Shown here piece after piece: positions 19,018 to 26,719 of a stretch of 64,000 nucleotides of DNA (its first letter is position 1; each line of letters begins with the position of its first letter). Origin of the DNA: Bacteroidales bacterium (GTDB lineage: Bacteria > Bacteroidota > Bacteroidia > Bacteroidales > P3); contig WQWI01000002.1 of the NCBI GenBank assembly GCA_009785425.1, positions 55,480 through 119,479 of the forward strand, given 5' to 3'. Below the pieces are notes generated by a model. The model saw nothing but the letters and a program-made list of their open reading frames with translations, did not search any database and was not told the DNA's origin. Position numbers and translations under genes: made by a program.

Positions 19018-19521
19018 ATGAAAAGTCCAACAAAACCATACACTGAAGTCAAGAAAAAACTAGGAAAAGCCAGCATTGCTTGGGAAAAATTAACCGGACA
19101 TATTCGTTTCTACTACGAAATGGACGAATTGTGGGAAGAAGGCAATCCTACACACAAACACCACAGCAATCTAAGGTTTCGCCGTGGTGGCAAAACGTTA
19201 ATTACGCTTTGCATTCGCGAAGGATATTTTATTTCTGCCATAGTGCTGGGAAAGGACGAGAGAGATAAGTTTGAGCAACGGCGTAAAGAATTTGGCAAGG
19301 AAATGCTTAAAGAGTACGATGATGCACATGTTTATCACGATGGTAAATGGCTTGGCTTTCATATAAAAAAAGATACATCGTTGATTGATGATATCATCCG
19401 TTTGCTTGAAATTAAACGCAAGCCAAATCGCAAAATCATGCCTAGAAGTTTAGAAGACTGCGGTCGTCTTGATATAGGGTTGTCTCACCAAGAAATCACA
19501 AACATTATTGTTCAAGATTAA
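19018..19521 (+). CDS. DUF3788 family protein
   Basis: This 167-residue soluble protein matches DUF3788, a family of unknown function related to the YdhG/DUF1801-like fold. Typical features are AWEKLTGHIRFYYEMDELWE, an Arg/Gly-rich strand (LRFRRGGKTLITLCIREGYF), VLGKDERDKFEQRRKEFGK, DGKWLGFHI and the end DDIIRLLEIKRKP. The C-terminus is extended beyond the usual domain (LEDCGRLDIGLSHQEITN). RtcB follows after 21 bases in the same direction, so co-transcription is likely, but no functional link is known. Confidence 0.7.
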   Translation: MKSPTKPYTEVKKKLGKASIAWEKLTGHIRFYYEMDELWEEGNPTHKHHSNLRFRRGGKTLITLCIREGYFISAIVLGKDERDKFEQRRKEFGKEMLKEYDDAHVYHDGKWLGFHIKKDTSLIDDIIRLLEIKRKPNRKIMPRSLEDCGRLDIGLSHQEITNIIVQD

Positions 19522-19542
19522 TTAATTTGCAAAAAAATCGTA

Positions 19543-20715
19543 ATGCAAAAAATAATCACCACCGAAAAAATCCCCATCAAAATGTGGCTCAACGACATCG
19601 AAGAAGATGCGTTGAAACAAGCCAAAAATCTCGCTAATCTACCGTTTGCGTTTAGTCATGTTTGCTTAATGCCCGATACGCATGTGGGTTATGGAATGCC
19701 TATTGGGGGCGTGTTAGCCACCGATAATGTGATCATTCCAAACGCTGTCGGCGTGGACATCGGCTGCGGCATGTGCGCTGTAGAAACGAATGTTAGAGTT
19801 GATGATTTAAGTCGTGAAAAACTGACACAAATCATGGACGGAGTCCGTGAACTTGTTCCCCTCGGCTTCAAACACCAAAAGGAACGACAAGACGAATCAC
19901 TGATGCCGCAAGGTTTTCAAGTTGATGAAATGGCAGTTGTAAAACGCCAATATCTCGCAGCATTAAAACAACTCGGCACGCTCGGCGGTGGAAATCATTT
20001 TATCGAATTGCAACGTTCCGATGATGGTTTTTTGTGGATTATGGTGCATTCCGGCAGTCGAAATTTCGGCTTGCAAGTAGCGGAACACTACAACAACAAA
20101 GCGAAGAAACTGAACAAATTTTTCCATTCGGAGGTTGATCCTAAAGCAGATTTGGCGTTTCTACCCTTTGAAACCGATGATGCGCACATGTATTACAAAG
20201 AAATGCAGTATTGCACGCAGTTTGCTTTCGCAAATCGCAAATTGATGATGGAACGTATTCAACATGTTGTTTCGTCTGTGTTGAGTACTGTAGTTTTTGA
20301 ACCGATCATCAACATCGCTCACAACTATGCCGCATGGGAAAAGCATTTCGACACAAAAGTTATCGTTCACCGCAAAGGTGCTACATCAGCAAAACCGGGT
20401 GAAATCGGTATTATTCCGGGTTCGCAAGGAACAAAATCATACATCGTTGAAGGGCTTGGCAATCCAGAAAGTTTTATGAGTTGTTCGCACGGAGCAGGTC
20501 GTGTGATGGGCAGAAAAGCCGCCATTCGCAATCTTGATTTGGACGAGGAAAAGCGCAAACTCGACCAACTCGGAATCATACATTCCATTCGAAACAAATC
20601 AGACTTGGAAGAAGCATCGTCGTGCTACAAAGACATCTCGCAAGTGATGGCATTGCAAAGTGATTTAGTAAAAATCAAAACCAAATTGAGTCCTTTAGCA
20701 GTCATTAAAGGGTAA
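19543..20715 (+). CDS. rtcB: RNA-splicing ligase RtcB
   Basis: This 390-residue GTP/Mn-dependent RNA ligase joins 2',3'-cyclic phosphate and 5'-OH ends in RNA repair. Hallmarks in order: PDTHVGYGMPIGGVLA, AVGVDIGCGMCAVETNV (metal-binding Cys), TLGGGNHFIEL, MVHSGSRNFG, NIAHNYAAWEK, VHRKGATSAKPGEIGIIPGS and SCSHGAGRVMGRKAA, which carries the guanylated His. The gene is slightly shorter than E. coli RtcB, and neither RtcA nor archease is adjacent. A perfect palindromic repeat separates it from convergent rlmD. Confidence 0.93.
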   Translation: MQKIITTEKIPIKMWLNDIEEDALKQAKNLANLPFAFSHVCLMPDTHVGYGMPIGGVLATDNVIIPNAVGVDIGCGMCAVETNVRVDDLSREKLTQIMDGVRELVPLGFKHQKERQDESLMPQGFQVDEMAVVKRQYLAALKQLGTLGGGNHFIELQRSDDGFLWIMVHSGSRNFGLQVAEHYNNKAKKLNKFFHSEVDPKADLAFLPFETDDAHMYYKEMQYCTQFAFANRKLMMERIQHVVSSVLSTVVFEPIINIAHNYAAWEKHFDTKVIVHRKGATSAKPGEIGIIPGSQGTKSYIVEGLGNPESFMSCSHGAGRVMGRKAAIRNLDLDEEKRKLDQLGIIHSIRNKSDLEEASSCYKDISQVMALQSDLVKIKTKLSPLAVIKG

Positions 20716-20731
20716 TTACAGGGCTATAAGC

Positions 20732-20802
20732 CGTCATTGCGAGGGCAAAGCCCGAAGCAATCTATAGTACTAGATGCTTCGGGCTTTGCCCTCGCAATGA
20801 CG
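20732..20802. repeat. Perfect 28-bp-arm palindromic repeat, CGTCATTGCGAG family
   Basis: The arms 20732-20759 and 20775-20802 are exact inverted copies (CGTCATTGCGAGGGCAAAGC then CCGAAGCA) around a 15-base loop. It lies between the convergent ends of rtcB and rlmD, where it may stop transcription from both sides. It is the best-preserved copy of the family also found inside purH and rlmD. Confidence 0.95.
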
Positions 20803-20827
20803 TTGTCGTTAACTTTTGAGATAGCCT

Positions 20828-22312
20828 CTATGCTTTTTCTAAAAGCACCACATTTTCCACATGGTGCGTTTGCGGAAACATGTCCACAGCTTGGACTTTC
20901 GTGATGGTGTAAAACTCTTTCATCAACGCTAAATCCCTCGCTTGTGTAGCGGAATTACAACTGATGTAGAGAATTTTTTCGGGGTTTATGTTGAGAATCT
21001 GCCTCACAACTTTTTCGTGCATGCCGGCACGCGGCGGATCGGTAATAATCACATCGGGCTTCCCATGCGCTTTCACAAAATCATCGTTCAAAACATGCAC
21101 CATATCTCCGGCAAAAAAATCGCAATTATCAATGTTGTTGATTTTTGCATTGGTTTTCGCATCTTCAATTGCAGATTCCACGTATTCGATGCCGACAACT
21201 TTTTTCACGGATTTCGCCACATATTGAGCGATTGTTCCTGCTCCGGTGTATAAATCGTAAACAATTTCGTCACCTTTGAAATTCGCAAAATCCGCACCAA
21301 TTCTATACAAATTCGAAGCCTGAACGGAATTGGTTTGATAAAATGATTTTGCTCCTATTCTGAATTTCAGTGACGGTTGTCCGTTTTGGTATGCCGGCAT
21401 TTCCTCTGTAATATAGGGATTTCCGTGAAACAGCCGAACATCCAAGTCAAAAATCGTATCGTTCAATTTTTCGTTTACTACATACATCAGCGAAGTAATT
21501 TCCGGAAATCTTTGTTGAATCGTAGACAACATCGGATTTATCAAGGTCTCATCGTTGTAGGCAAATACGACAACAACCATTAAATTCCCTACCGTTGTAT
21601 TTCGAATGATTAAATTCCGCAAAAAACCTTCGTGAGACTTCACATCGTAGAACGAAAGATTGTTTTTTACCGCATAGTCTTTTACAAACAAGCGAATCGC
21701 ATTCGAAGGCTCATCTTGCAAATAACAAACATTTATATCCAAAACTTTGTCGAACATCCCCTGAATATGAAAGCCCAAAGCGTTGCCATCGTCATTGCGA
21801 GGGAGGTACGACCGAAGCAGTCCAGTACCATTGTGGATTGCTTCGCCTAACGGCTCGCAATGACGTGTAGAGTCCATTTCCTCTGCCGTCCGCCAGCGTC
21901 GGTTCGAAAACGTATATTCAAGTTTATTTCGATAAAGATATTCGCTTTCCGACTTCAAAATCGGGGTAACTTCCGGCAATTCCAAGTGCCCGATGCGTTG
22001 CAAATGATCGACAGTGGTTTGTTGTTTGTGTGCCAGCTGGATGTCGTAAGGCAAATGCTGCCATTTACAACCACCACAAACGCCAAAATGTTCGCACTTC
22101 GGAGTTCTGCGAATCTCACCAAGTTTGTGATATTTGATAACTTTTGCCTCTAAAAACTGCTTACGTTTTTTGGTAATTTGCAAATCCACAACATCGCCCG
22201 GTGCTGCAAATGGAACAAAACACACTTTCTCGCCAACATGCGCAATCGCTTTTCCTTCGGCTGCAAGTTTTTCGATGTTTACCTCAACCTGTATTGGATA
22301 TTTCTTTCTCAT
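20828..22312 (-). CDS. rlmD: 23S rRNA (uracil-1939-C5)-methyltransferase RlmD
   Basis: This 494-residue protein has the RumA architecture. An N-terminal TRAM domain (VNIEKLAAEGKAIAHV) is followed by the 4Fe-4S cluster motif CEHFGVCGGCKWQHLPY. The SAM-binding region has VYDLYTGAGTIAQYVAKSV, GIEYVESAIEDAKTNAKINN and DVIITDPPRAGM, with the catalytic Cys in ILYISCNSATQARDL. Residues about 150-175 (RHCEPLGEAIHNGTGLLRSY then LPRNDD) interrupt the family sequence between FSNRRW and ALGFHIQGMFDKVLDI. They are encoded by a palindromic repeat read in frame. Downstream neighbour on the same strand is none; upstream lies the SRPBCC gene and pyrE. Confidence 0.93.
   Translation of the reverse strand: MRKKYPIQVEVNIEKLAAEGKAIAHVGEKVCFVPFAAPGDVVDLQITKKRKQFLEAKVIKYHKLGEIRRTPKCEHFGVCGGCKWQHLPYDIQLAHKQQTTVDHLQRIGHLELPEVTPILKSESEYLYRNKLEYTFSNRRWRTAEEMDSTRHCEPLGEAIHNGTGLLRSYLPRNDDGNALGFHIQGMFDKVLDINVCYLQDEPSNAIRLFVKDYAVKNNLSFYDVKSHEGFLRNLIIRNTTVGNLMVVVVFAYNDETLINPMLSTIQQRFPEITSLMYVVNEKLNDTIFDLDVRLFHGNPYITEEMPAYQNGQPSLKFRIGAKSFYQTNSVQASNLYRIGADFANFKGDEIVYDLYTGAGTIAQYVAKSVKKVVGIEYVESAIEDAKTNAKINNIDNCDFFAGDMVHVLNDDFVKAHGKPDVIITDPPRAGMHEKVVRQILNINPEKILYISCNSATQARDLALMKEFYTITKVQAVDMFPQTHHVENVVLLEKA
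21790..21865 (-). repeat. CGTCATTGCGAG palindromic repeat inside rlmD
   Basis: The arms CGTCATTGCGAGGGAGGTAC (21790-) and GGCTCGCAATGACG (-21865) are imperfect inverted copies. On the coding strand the element reads CGT CAT TGC GAG ... CGC AAT GAC, giving RHCE...RND, the same frame as in purH. Its 76-base length and that of the purH copy (67) are both 1 modulo 3. Confidence 0.9.
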
Positions 22313-22330
22313 TTGTGATAATTGTCAACA

Positions 22331-22354
22331 AGGGCGTATGCAATACGCCCCTAC
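22331..22354. repeat. GGGCGTATGCAATACGCCCC repeat, intergenic
   Basis: The hairpin GGGCGTAT-GCA-ATACGCCC is followed by CTACTA, which contains the stop codon of the SRPBCC gene on the minus strand. It is the same family as the element read through inside purD at 7303-7328. Confidence 0.8.
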
Positions 22355-22752
22355 TATTCAAATTTTTGTTTCAACTGATCATTGAGAATATTCACAAAAT
22401 TTTGAAGCGGATTTTTTGCCATCATTGCAATCATCATACTCATCTCTGCATGAAGACGAATCATGGAACGGCAAGTATTTTCACCCAATTCTTCGAGTTC
22501 GCAAATTAATTCAAACGGAAACGGCGAAGGGGCTTCGGATTCAATCACTAATCGGTCTTCGCTTTTTTCTTTGATTCGCATTGCCAGCGTTGCCATATTT
22601 TGGATGGTAAACGAGCAGCTATCTTCTGTTGATTGCCAATTTGTAATTTGCGGAGGCAGTAATGTTGAAAAATTGTCAAAGTTCGACAAAAAGTCAAGAA
22701 CATTTTTTGTTGAGGCCTGGATTTCTACCGGATTGCTGTTAATTTTTGTCAT
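22354..22752 (-). CDS. SRPBCC/START-like small protein
   Basis: This 132-residue protein resembles small SRPBCC-fold proteins of Bacteroidota. It shows an N-terminal beta strand (NSNPVEIQASTKNVLDFLSN), FDNFSTLLPPQITNWQST, alternating strands (CSFTIQNMATLAMRIKEK then RLVIESEAP) and a C-terminal helix (NPLQNFVNILNDQLKQKFE). The fold binds hydrophobic ligands in other members; no ligand can be named here. It sits between pyrE and rlmD on the same strand, 38 bases after pyrE and 41 before rlmD. Both gaps are occupied by palindromic repeats. Confidence 0.65.
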   Translation of the reverse strand: MTKINSNPVEIQASTKNVLDFLSNFDNFSTLLPPQITNWQSTEDSCSFTIQNMATLAMRIKEKSEDRLVIESEAPSPFPFELICELEELGENTCRSMIRLHAEMSMMIAMMAKNPLQNFVNILNDQLKQKFE

Positions 22753-22767
22753 GATGTTTTACTTTAG

Positions 22768-22796
22768 TAGGCGAACACGTGGGTTCGCCCTTACAT
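22768..22796. repeat. GGCGAAC-GTTCGCC repeat overlapping pyrE stop
   Basis: The stem GGCGAAC (22770-22776) pairs with GTTCGCC (22783-22789), followed by CTTACATT. The pyrE stop codon (TAA, minus strand) and last Met codon lie in this repeat tail. A relative with the same GCCCTTACATTT tail is at 57752-57776. Confidence 0.7.
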
Positions 22797-23420
22797 TCTT
22801 TCGTTAGACCATTTCACTGGATCGGCACTCCATTCGTTAAGCGAAATCAAATCGCTTTCGCTAATATATCCGCCTGATACAGCTTGTTCCAGCAAAATCG
22901 GATAAGTCGTTAGCGTGTCTAATTTGACGTTTGCTTTTTCGAAGTTTTCAAGAGCGGTTTTCAACGTGTATGTGAAAATTGCAACCATACCAAGTACCTC
23001 GCAATTCGCTTCTCGCAAGGCATCTACAGCAAACAAGCTACTTTTTCCGGTTGATACCAAATCCTCAACTACAACCACTCTTTGCCCTGCTTCGATATAG
23101 CCTTCAATGCGATTGCTCATGCCGTGTTTTTTCTCTTCCGCACGAATATAAACAAAGGGTTTTTCCAAAATTTGCGCAACCAATGCACCTTGTGCTATTC
23201 CGCCCGTAGCAACGCCTGCGATAACATCCGCATCGGCATATTTTTCGCGAATAATTTCTACAAATTTATCACGGATATACGTTCGAACTTCGGGATACGA
23301 AAGCGTTACACGATTGTCGCAATAAATCGGCGATTTTCGTCCCGAAGCCCAAGTGAACGGATTTTGATTATTGAGTTTAACGGCTTTTATTCGGAGCAGA
23401 TATTCAGCTACTTGATTCAT
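22791..23420 (-). CDS. pyrE: Orotate phosphoribosyltransferase
   Basis: This 209-residue enzyme makes OMP from orotate and PRPP in pyrimidine synthesis. Visible features: FTWASGRKSPIYCDNR (orotate-binding), VIAGVATGGIAQGALVA, the flexible loop RAEEKKHGMSNRIEG, and the PRPP-binding motif VVVVEDLVSTGKSSLFAVDA. Length is typical of Bacteroidota PyrE. The C-terminal residues ERM and the stop lie at the edge of a palindromic repeat. The gene starts 29 bases after ftcD ends, so ftcD-pyrE-SRPBCC-rlmD is probably one leftward transcription unit. Confidence 0.95.
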   Translation of the reverse strand: MNQVAEYLLRIKAVKLNNQNPFTWASGRKSPIYCDNRVTLSYPEVRTYIRDKFVEIIREKYADADVIAGVATGGIAQGALVAQILEKPFVYIRAEEKKHGMSNRIEGYIEAGQRVVVVEDLVSTGKSSLFAVDALREANCEVLGMVAIFTYTLKTALENFEKANVKLDTLTTYPILLEQAVSGGYISESDLISLNEWSADPVKWSNERM

Positions 23421-23449
23421 ATGTTTCTATCTGTGTTTTGGTTTTACGG

Positions 23450-25144
23450 TTATATCTTTGCGTCAACCATTTTCATAATTTCTGCTTCCAAAGCAATGGC
23501 TTTCGCTTGAATTTCGTTGCCTTTGGTAATGATGTCGTTTACAAAATCCTTGTCGTTGTAATCGCCACAATTGATTTTCACATTGTAAAACGCACCGATT
23601 ACCGCAGATCTCGCACACAACGCCCCTACCCCGGCATCCGTTACCGATGCAGGATTTCCGTTTTCGACCATGGCTTTGCAAAGTTCGAAAACTTTCATTG
23701 TGGCTTCCATCGTGCGAAACGGCACTTCGATGGCATATTTTGTAGCATCTTGAATAGCCTGTGTTCGTGCGGCTTTCTCTGCATCGGTGTTTTTCGGCAA
23801 ACCGAAAGCATCCATAATTTTGTTGAACGAATTTGTGTCTTCATCGACTAAAAACAACAATTCGTCTTTCAAATCCTGTCCTTTTTCCGCCCAATTTGAA
23901 AACTCTTCCCAACGCTCGTCCCAGCCTGCTTTGTGCGAAGACAAGTTCGCTACCATTGTTCCTAACGAAGCACCCAAAGCACCGAGATAAGCGGAGATTG
24001 AGCCACCACCCGGAGCAGGAGATTCTGAAGCAGTTTCGTCGGCAAAACCTTTGCAGGTCATGTCGATTAGTTTCTTGGATTTATCTTCGGCATCTAACAA
24101 GTATTCAATGATACGTTCTTGCGGATTATATGGCTTCAAATCATCTAAACCCATTGATTTTACAGCAATTTTTATCAACTCATCTTCTGAAACACCAACT
24201 GAACGGTTTTGTTTTTTCAAAAAGTATTTTCCTGCTTCAATCATAGATTTTTTTGGAACTAAGCCTACAATTTCCGAACCTGTTACGCGAATTCCACGTG
24301 CTTCGGCTTTTCTACAAACTTCGTCGAATGCAATGTGAACAGGTGTTACGGAAACATTGGTGATATTCATCGAAACCTGTGCAATACCGTATTCGTCAAT
24401 AAACCAGCCAATGGCTTTTGTTGCCGGCAACGTACCCGGAATGGTTATCGGATTGCCTTTTTCATCAACAAGGGGTTTTCCGTTTGCTTTTCCGCCTTCC
24501 CTTGCAGGACGGCCTTTTTCGCGAACATCGAACGCAATTGCATTTGCACGGCGCGTTGAAGTCGTATTCAAATTGTAATTAATCGCCACCAAAAAATCGC
24601 GAGCGGAAACCGCTGTAGCACCTGTTGTCTCTACGTGCTTGTTAAATTCGGCAGGGCCATAGTCCGGTTTCCAATTTGGGTCGGATAATTTTTTATTCAA
24701 CCCTTCGTATTCGCCCGCACGGCAATTCGCCAAGTTGCGGCGTTTTTCTTCTTTTGCTGCATTTTCGTAACAATACACAGGAATTTTCAACTCCTCTCCT
24801 ACCCTTTTGGCAAGTTTGTGGGCATACTCTGCTATTTCTTCCATAGAAATGTTCGACACCGGAACAAACGGACACACGTCTGTTGCACCAAAACGCGGAT
24901 GCTCACCTTTGTGATTACGCATGTCAATCACTTCGGATGCTTTTTTGATGGCTTGAAAAGCCGCTTCAACAACCTCATCAGGAGTTCCTACAAACGTCAC
25001 AACCGTGCGGTTTGTAGCATAGCCCGGATCAACATCCAAAAGTTTAACACCTTCGATTTTTTCGATTTCATCTGTGATTTGTTTCATCACATCCATGTTG
25101 CGACCTTCACTGAAGTTAGGAACGCATTCGATTAACTTTTTCAT
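23450..25144 (-). CDS. ftcD: Bifunctional glutamate formimidoyltransferase / formimidoyl-THF cyclodeaminase
   Basis: This 564-residue fusion acts in histidine degradation and one-carbon supply. The N-terminal half (about 1-325) is glutamate formiminotransferase: KLIECVPNFSEGRN, NRTVVTFVGTPDEVVEAAF, HKGEHPRFGATDVCPFVP and YGIAQVSMNITNV. The C-terminal half (about 345-564) is cyclodeaminase: SESPAPGGGSISAYLGALGA and DTNSFNKIMDAFGLP. It transfers the formimino group from formimino-glutamate to THF, then releases ammonia to give methenyl-THF. No hut genes are adjacent. A TAnnTTTG promoter precedes it. Confidence 0.95.
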   Translation of the reverse strand: MKKLIECVPNFSEGRNMDVMKQITDEIEKIEGVKLLDVDPGYATNRTVVTFVGTPDEVVEAAFQAIKKASEVIDMRNHKGEHPRFGATDVCPFVPVSNISMEEIAEYAHKLAKRVGEELKIPVYCYENAAKEEKRRNLANCRAGEYEGLNKKLSDPNWKPDYGPAEFNKHVETTGATAVSARDFLVAINYNLNTTSTRRANAIAFDVREKGRPAREGGKANGKPLVDEKGNPITIPGTLPATKAIGWFIDEYGIAQVSMNITNVSVTPVHIAFDEVCRKAEARGIRVTGSEIVGLVPKKSMIEAGKYFLKKQNRSVGVSEDELIKIAVKSMGLDDLKPYNPQERIIEYLLDAEDKSKKLIDMTCKGFADETASESPAPGGGSISAYLGALGASLGTMVANLSSHKAGWDERWEEFSNWAEKGQDLKDELLFLVDEDTNSFNKIMDAFGLPKNTDAEKAARTQAIQDATKYAIEVPFRTMEATMKVFELCKAMVENGNPASVTDAGVGALCARSAVIGAFYNVKINCGDYNDKDFVNDIITKGNEIQAKAIALEAEIMKMVDAKI

Positions 25145-25174
25145 ATTTTTTTAGTTTTAGTTGCGAAACAAAGT

Positions 25175-25183
25175 GCAAAGATA
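25175..25183 (-). promoter_or_regulatory. -7 promoter box for ftcD
   Basis: On the minus strand this reads TATCTTTGC, 31 bases upstream of the ftcD ATG. The surrounding A/T runs hide any -33 element. Confidence 0.55.
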
Positions 25184-25198
25184 CAAAAAAAATGGTAT

Positions 25199-25235
25199 AA
25201 AAAAAACGTTGAGGCACAAGATTTGCACCCCAACG
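25199..25235 (-). terminator. Intrinsic terminator after TlpA-like gene
   Basis: On the minus strand an imperfect stem CGTTGGGGTGCA / TGTGCCTCAACG (25207-25235) is followed by eight U residues (25199-25206). It lies 25 bases after the stop of the TlpA-like gene, ending the long leftward surface locus just before the ftcD promoter. Confidence 0.7.
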
Positions 25236-25259
25236 CAAAAAATGATGTTACTATTTTTT

Positions 25260-26693
25260 TTATCGTTGTTCCAATAGTCTCGTCAAAAGCGGAATAATCT
25301 CCGGTGAAGACGGACGAGGCGCATCTATCGAAACGATGTTGCCCTGCTTGTCGAACAGCATGAAACGCGGAATTCCCGTGATACCGTATAACGTTCTGAT
25401 GTCCATTGGGCCTCCTATATTACCATGTAATTGCACGCCACCCAATTCGTTGCTGGCAACAAAATCTTTCCATCGTTGAATATCTCTCGGATTATCAATA
25501 GAAACACCAACAAATACGATATTGTCATTTCCGGCAAAATGCTCTTCTATCCTTTTTTTGTGTGGAATTTCTGCACGGCAGGGAGCACACCAAGTTGCCC
25601 AAACATTCAAGTACACTACTCTGCCTCTAAAATCGGAAAATGAAACTTCGTTTCCGTTCACATCTCTATATGTGAAATCAAGCCCGGGATTGCCGATGCC
25701 ATGTTCGAGATGCAGTCTATTGACACGTTCTATTTCTCTCTCAAAACGTCTTTGTTGATCGTCTGTGGTGATGTATTTGGCAAATTGAGTATTGGCTTCT
25801 TGCATTCTCGGGAGTTCTCTGATACTTGCCAGTACATCATTCAGAAAAATTTCGCCTTTGAGCGTATCGTTTGTGAGCATTCCCATCAGAGCTATACCCG
25901 GATTGCCTGCAATTAAGTCTTCCTCTGTGAATTTGTTTTGAATAAACAAAATGTTTGGCAGCAATCTGTAAGGAAAGATTAAAATATCCGTATTGTCGAA
26001 ATTTTGCACCTTCAATTCTCTGTAGAAATTAGGAAAATCTTCGAGACGAGGATGTCTTGAACGTGGTATCATCAGAAGCTGTACCGCACAGTGAATCAAA
26101 TCGAATTGACGATATTTTGCAAACAGTTCGTCAAACGCTCTGTTTCCGGTAGGTTGTGCAACGAAAGGATTTTGGATTTTTTCTTCCAAAAGACGGAAAA
26201 ATTCTGTGTAGGACATACTCGCAAATCTTTGCCAGTAGAATGCAGACTGTTCCAACGGTTGAATGAAATCATGCCATGCTTTCATGGCAACATTTTCTGC
26301 ACTGTTTTGATTGCCAACAAGTGTATATGTGCTATCATTTACAGCAATACGGAGATGATCGCCCGGTTTCATCCAAAACGTATATTGATCCGCTCTCACA
26401 GCCGGATTTCCGGTTCCTACCACAAAAAATCCTTCTGTTTGCGGTGTAAAAGCCAGCGTGAATGATCGGTCGGCTTGTAATGTACCTACAGATACTCTTT
26501 CTAATCTTCCATAAACAATTTGATACAAATTTATTTGTGTCGCATTTCCGGCACGTTCCCACGTTCCGGAAATTACAAAGTGTTCGGTTGTTGGAATAGG
26601 AGGAGGAGCTTGGCGCGATGCTCGTTGTGCAAAACAGCTTTGAGACAGCAAAATTGCAGTCAGAGTTACGGCGAAAAAGATATGTTTTTTCAT
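25260..26693 (-). CDS. TlpA-like thiol-disulfide oxidoreductase with N-terminal DUF4369-like domain
   Basis: This 477-residue exported protein has a signal peptide (MKKHIFFAVTLTAILLSQSCFA). An N-terminal beta-rich region (about 35-130; FVISGTWERAGNATQINLYQ) resembles DUF4369. A helical middle part follows, then a C-terminal thioredoxin domain from about 335 (LDFTYRDVNGNEVSFSDFRG, VYLNVWATWCAPCRAEIP, and the cis-Pro region YGITGIPRFMLFDK). The CAPC redox motif is intact, so reduction or resolution of disulfides in the periplasm is expected. It is the last gene of the surface locus, 26 bases after the PNGase F-like gene. SCFA could alternatively be a lipobox. Confidence 0.85.
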   Translation of the reverse strand: MKKHIFFAVTLTAILLSQSCFAQRASRQAPPPIPTTEHFVISGTWERAGNATQINLYQIVYGRLERVSVGTLQADRSFTLAFTPQTEGFFVVGTGNPAVRADQYTFWMKPGDHLRIAVNDSTYTLVGNQNSAENVAMKAWHDFIQPLEQSAFYWQRFASMSYTEFFRLLEEKIQNPFVAQPTGNRAFDELFAKYRQFDLIHCAVQLLMIPRSRHPRLEDFPNFYRELKVQNFDNTDILIFPYRLLPNILFIQNKFTEEDLIAGNPGIALMGMLTNDTLKGEIFLNDVLASIRELPRMQEANTQFAKYITTDDQQRRFEREIERVNRLHLEHGIGNPGLDFTYRDVNGNEVSFSDFRGRVVYLNVWATWCAPCRAEIPHKKRIEEHFAGNDNIVFVGVSIDNPRDIQRWKDFVASNELGGVQLHGNIGGPMDIRTLYGITGIPRFMLFDKQGNIVSIDAPRPSSPEIIPLLTRLLEQR

Positions 26694-26719
26694 GTTAGGT
26701 ATGTGTCTTATTATTATCG

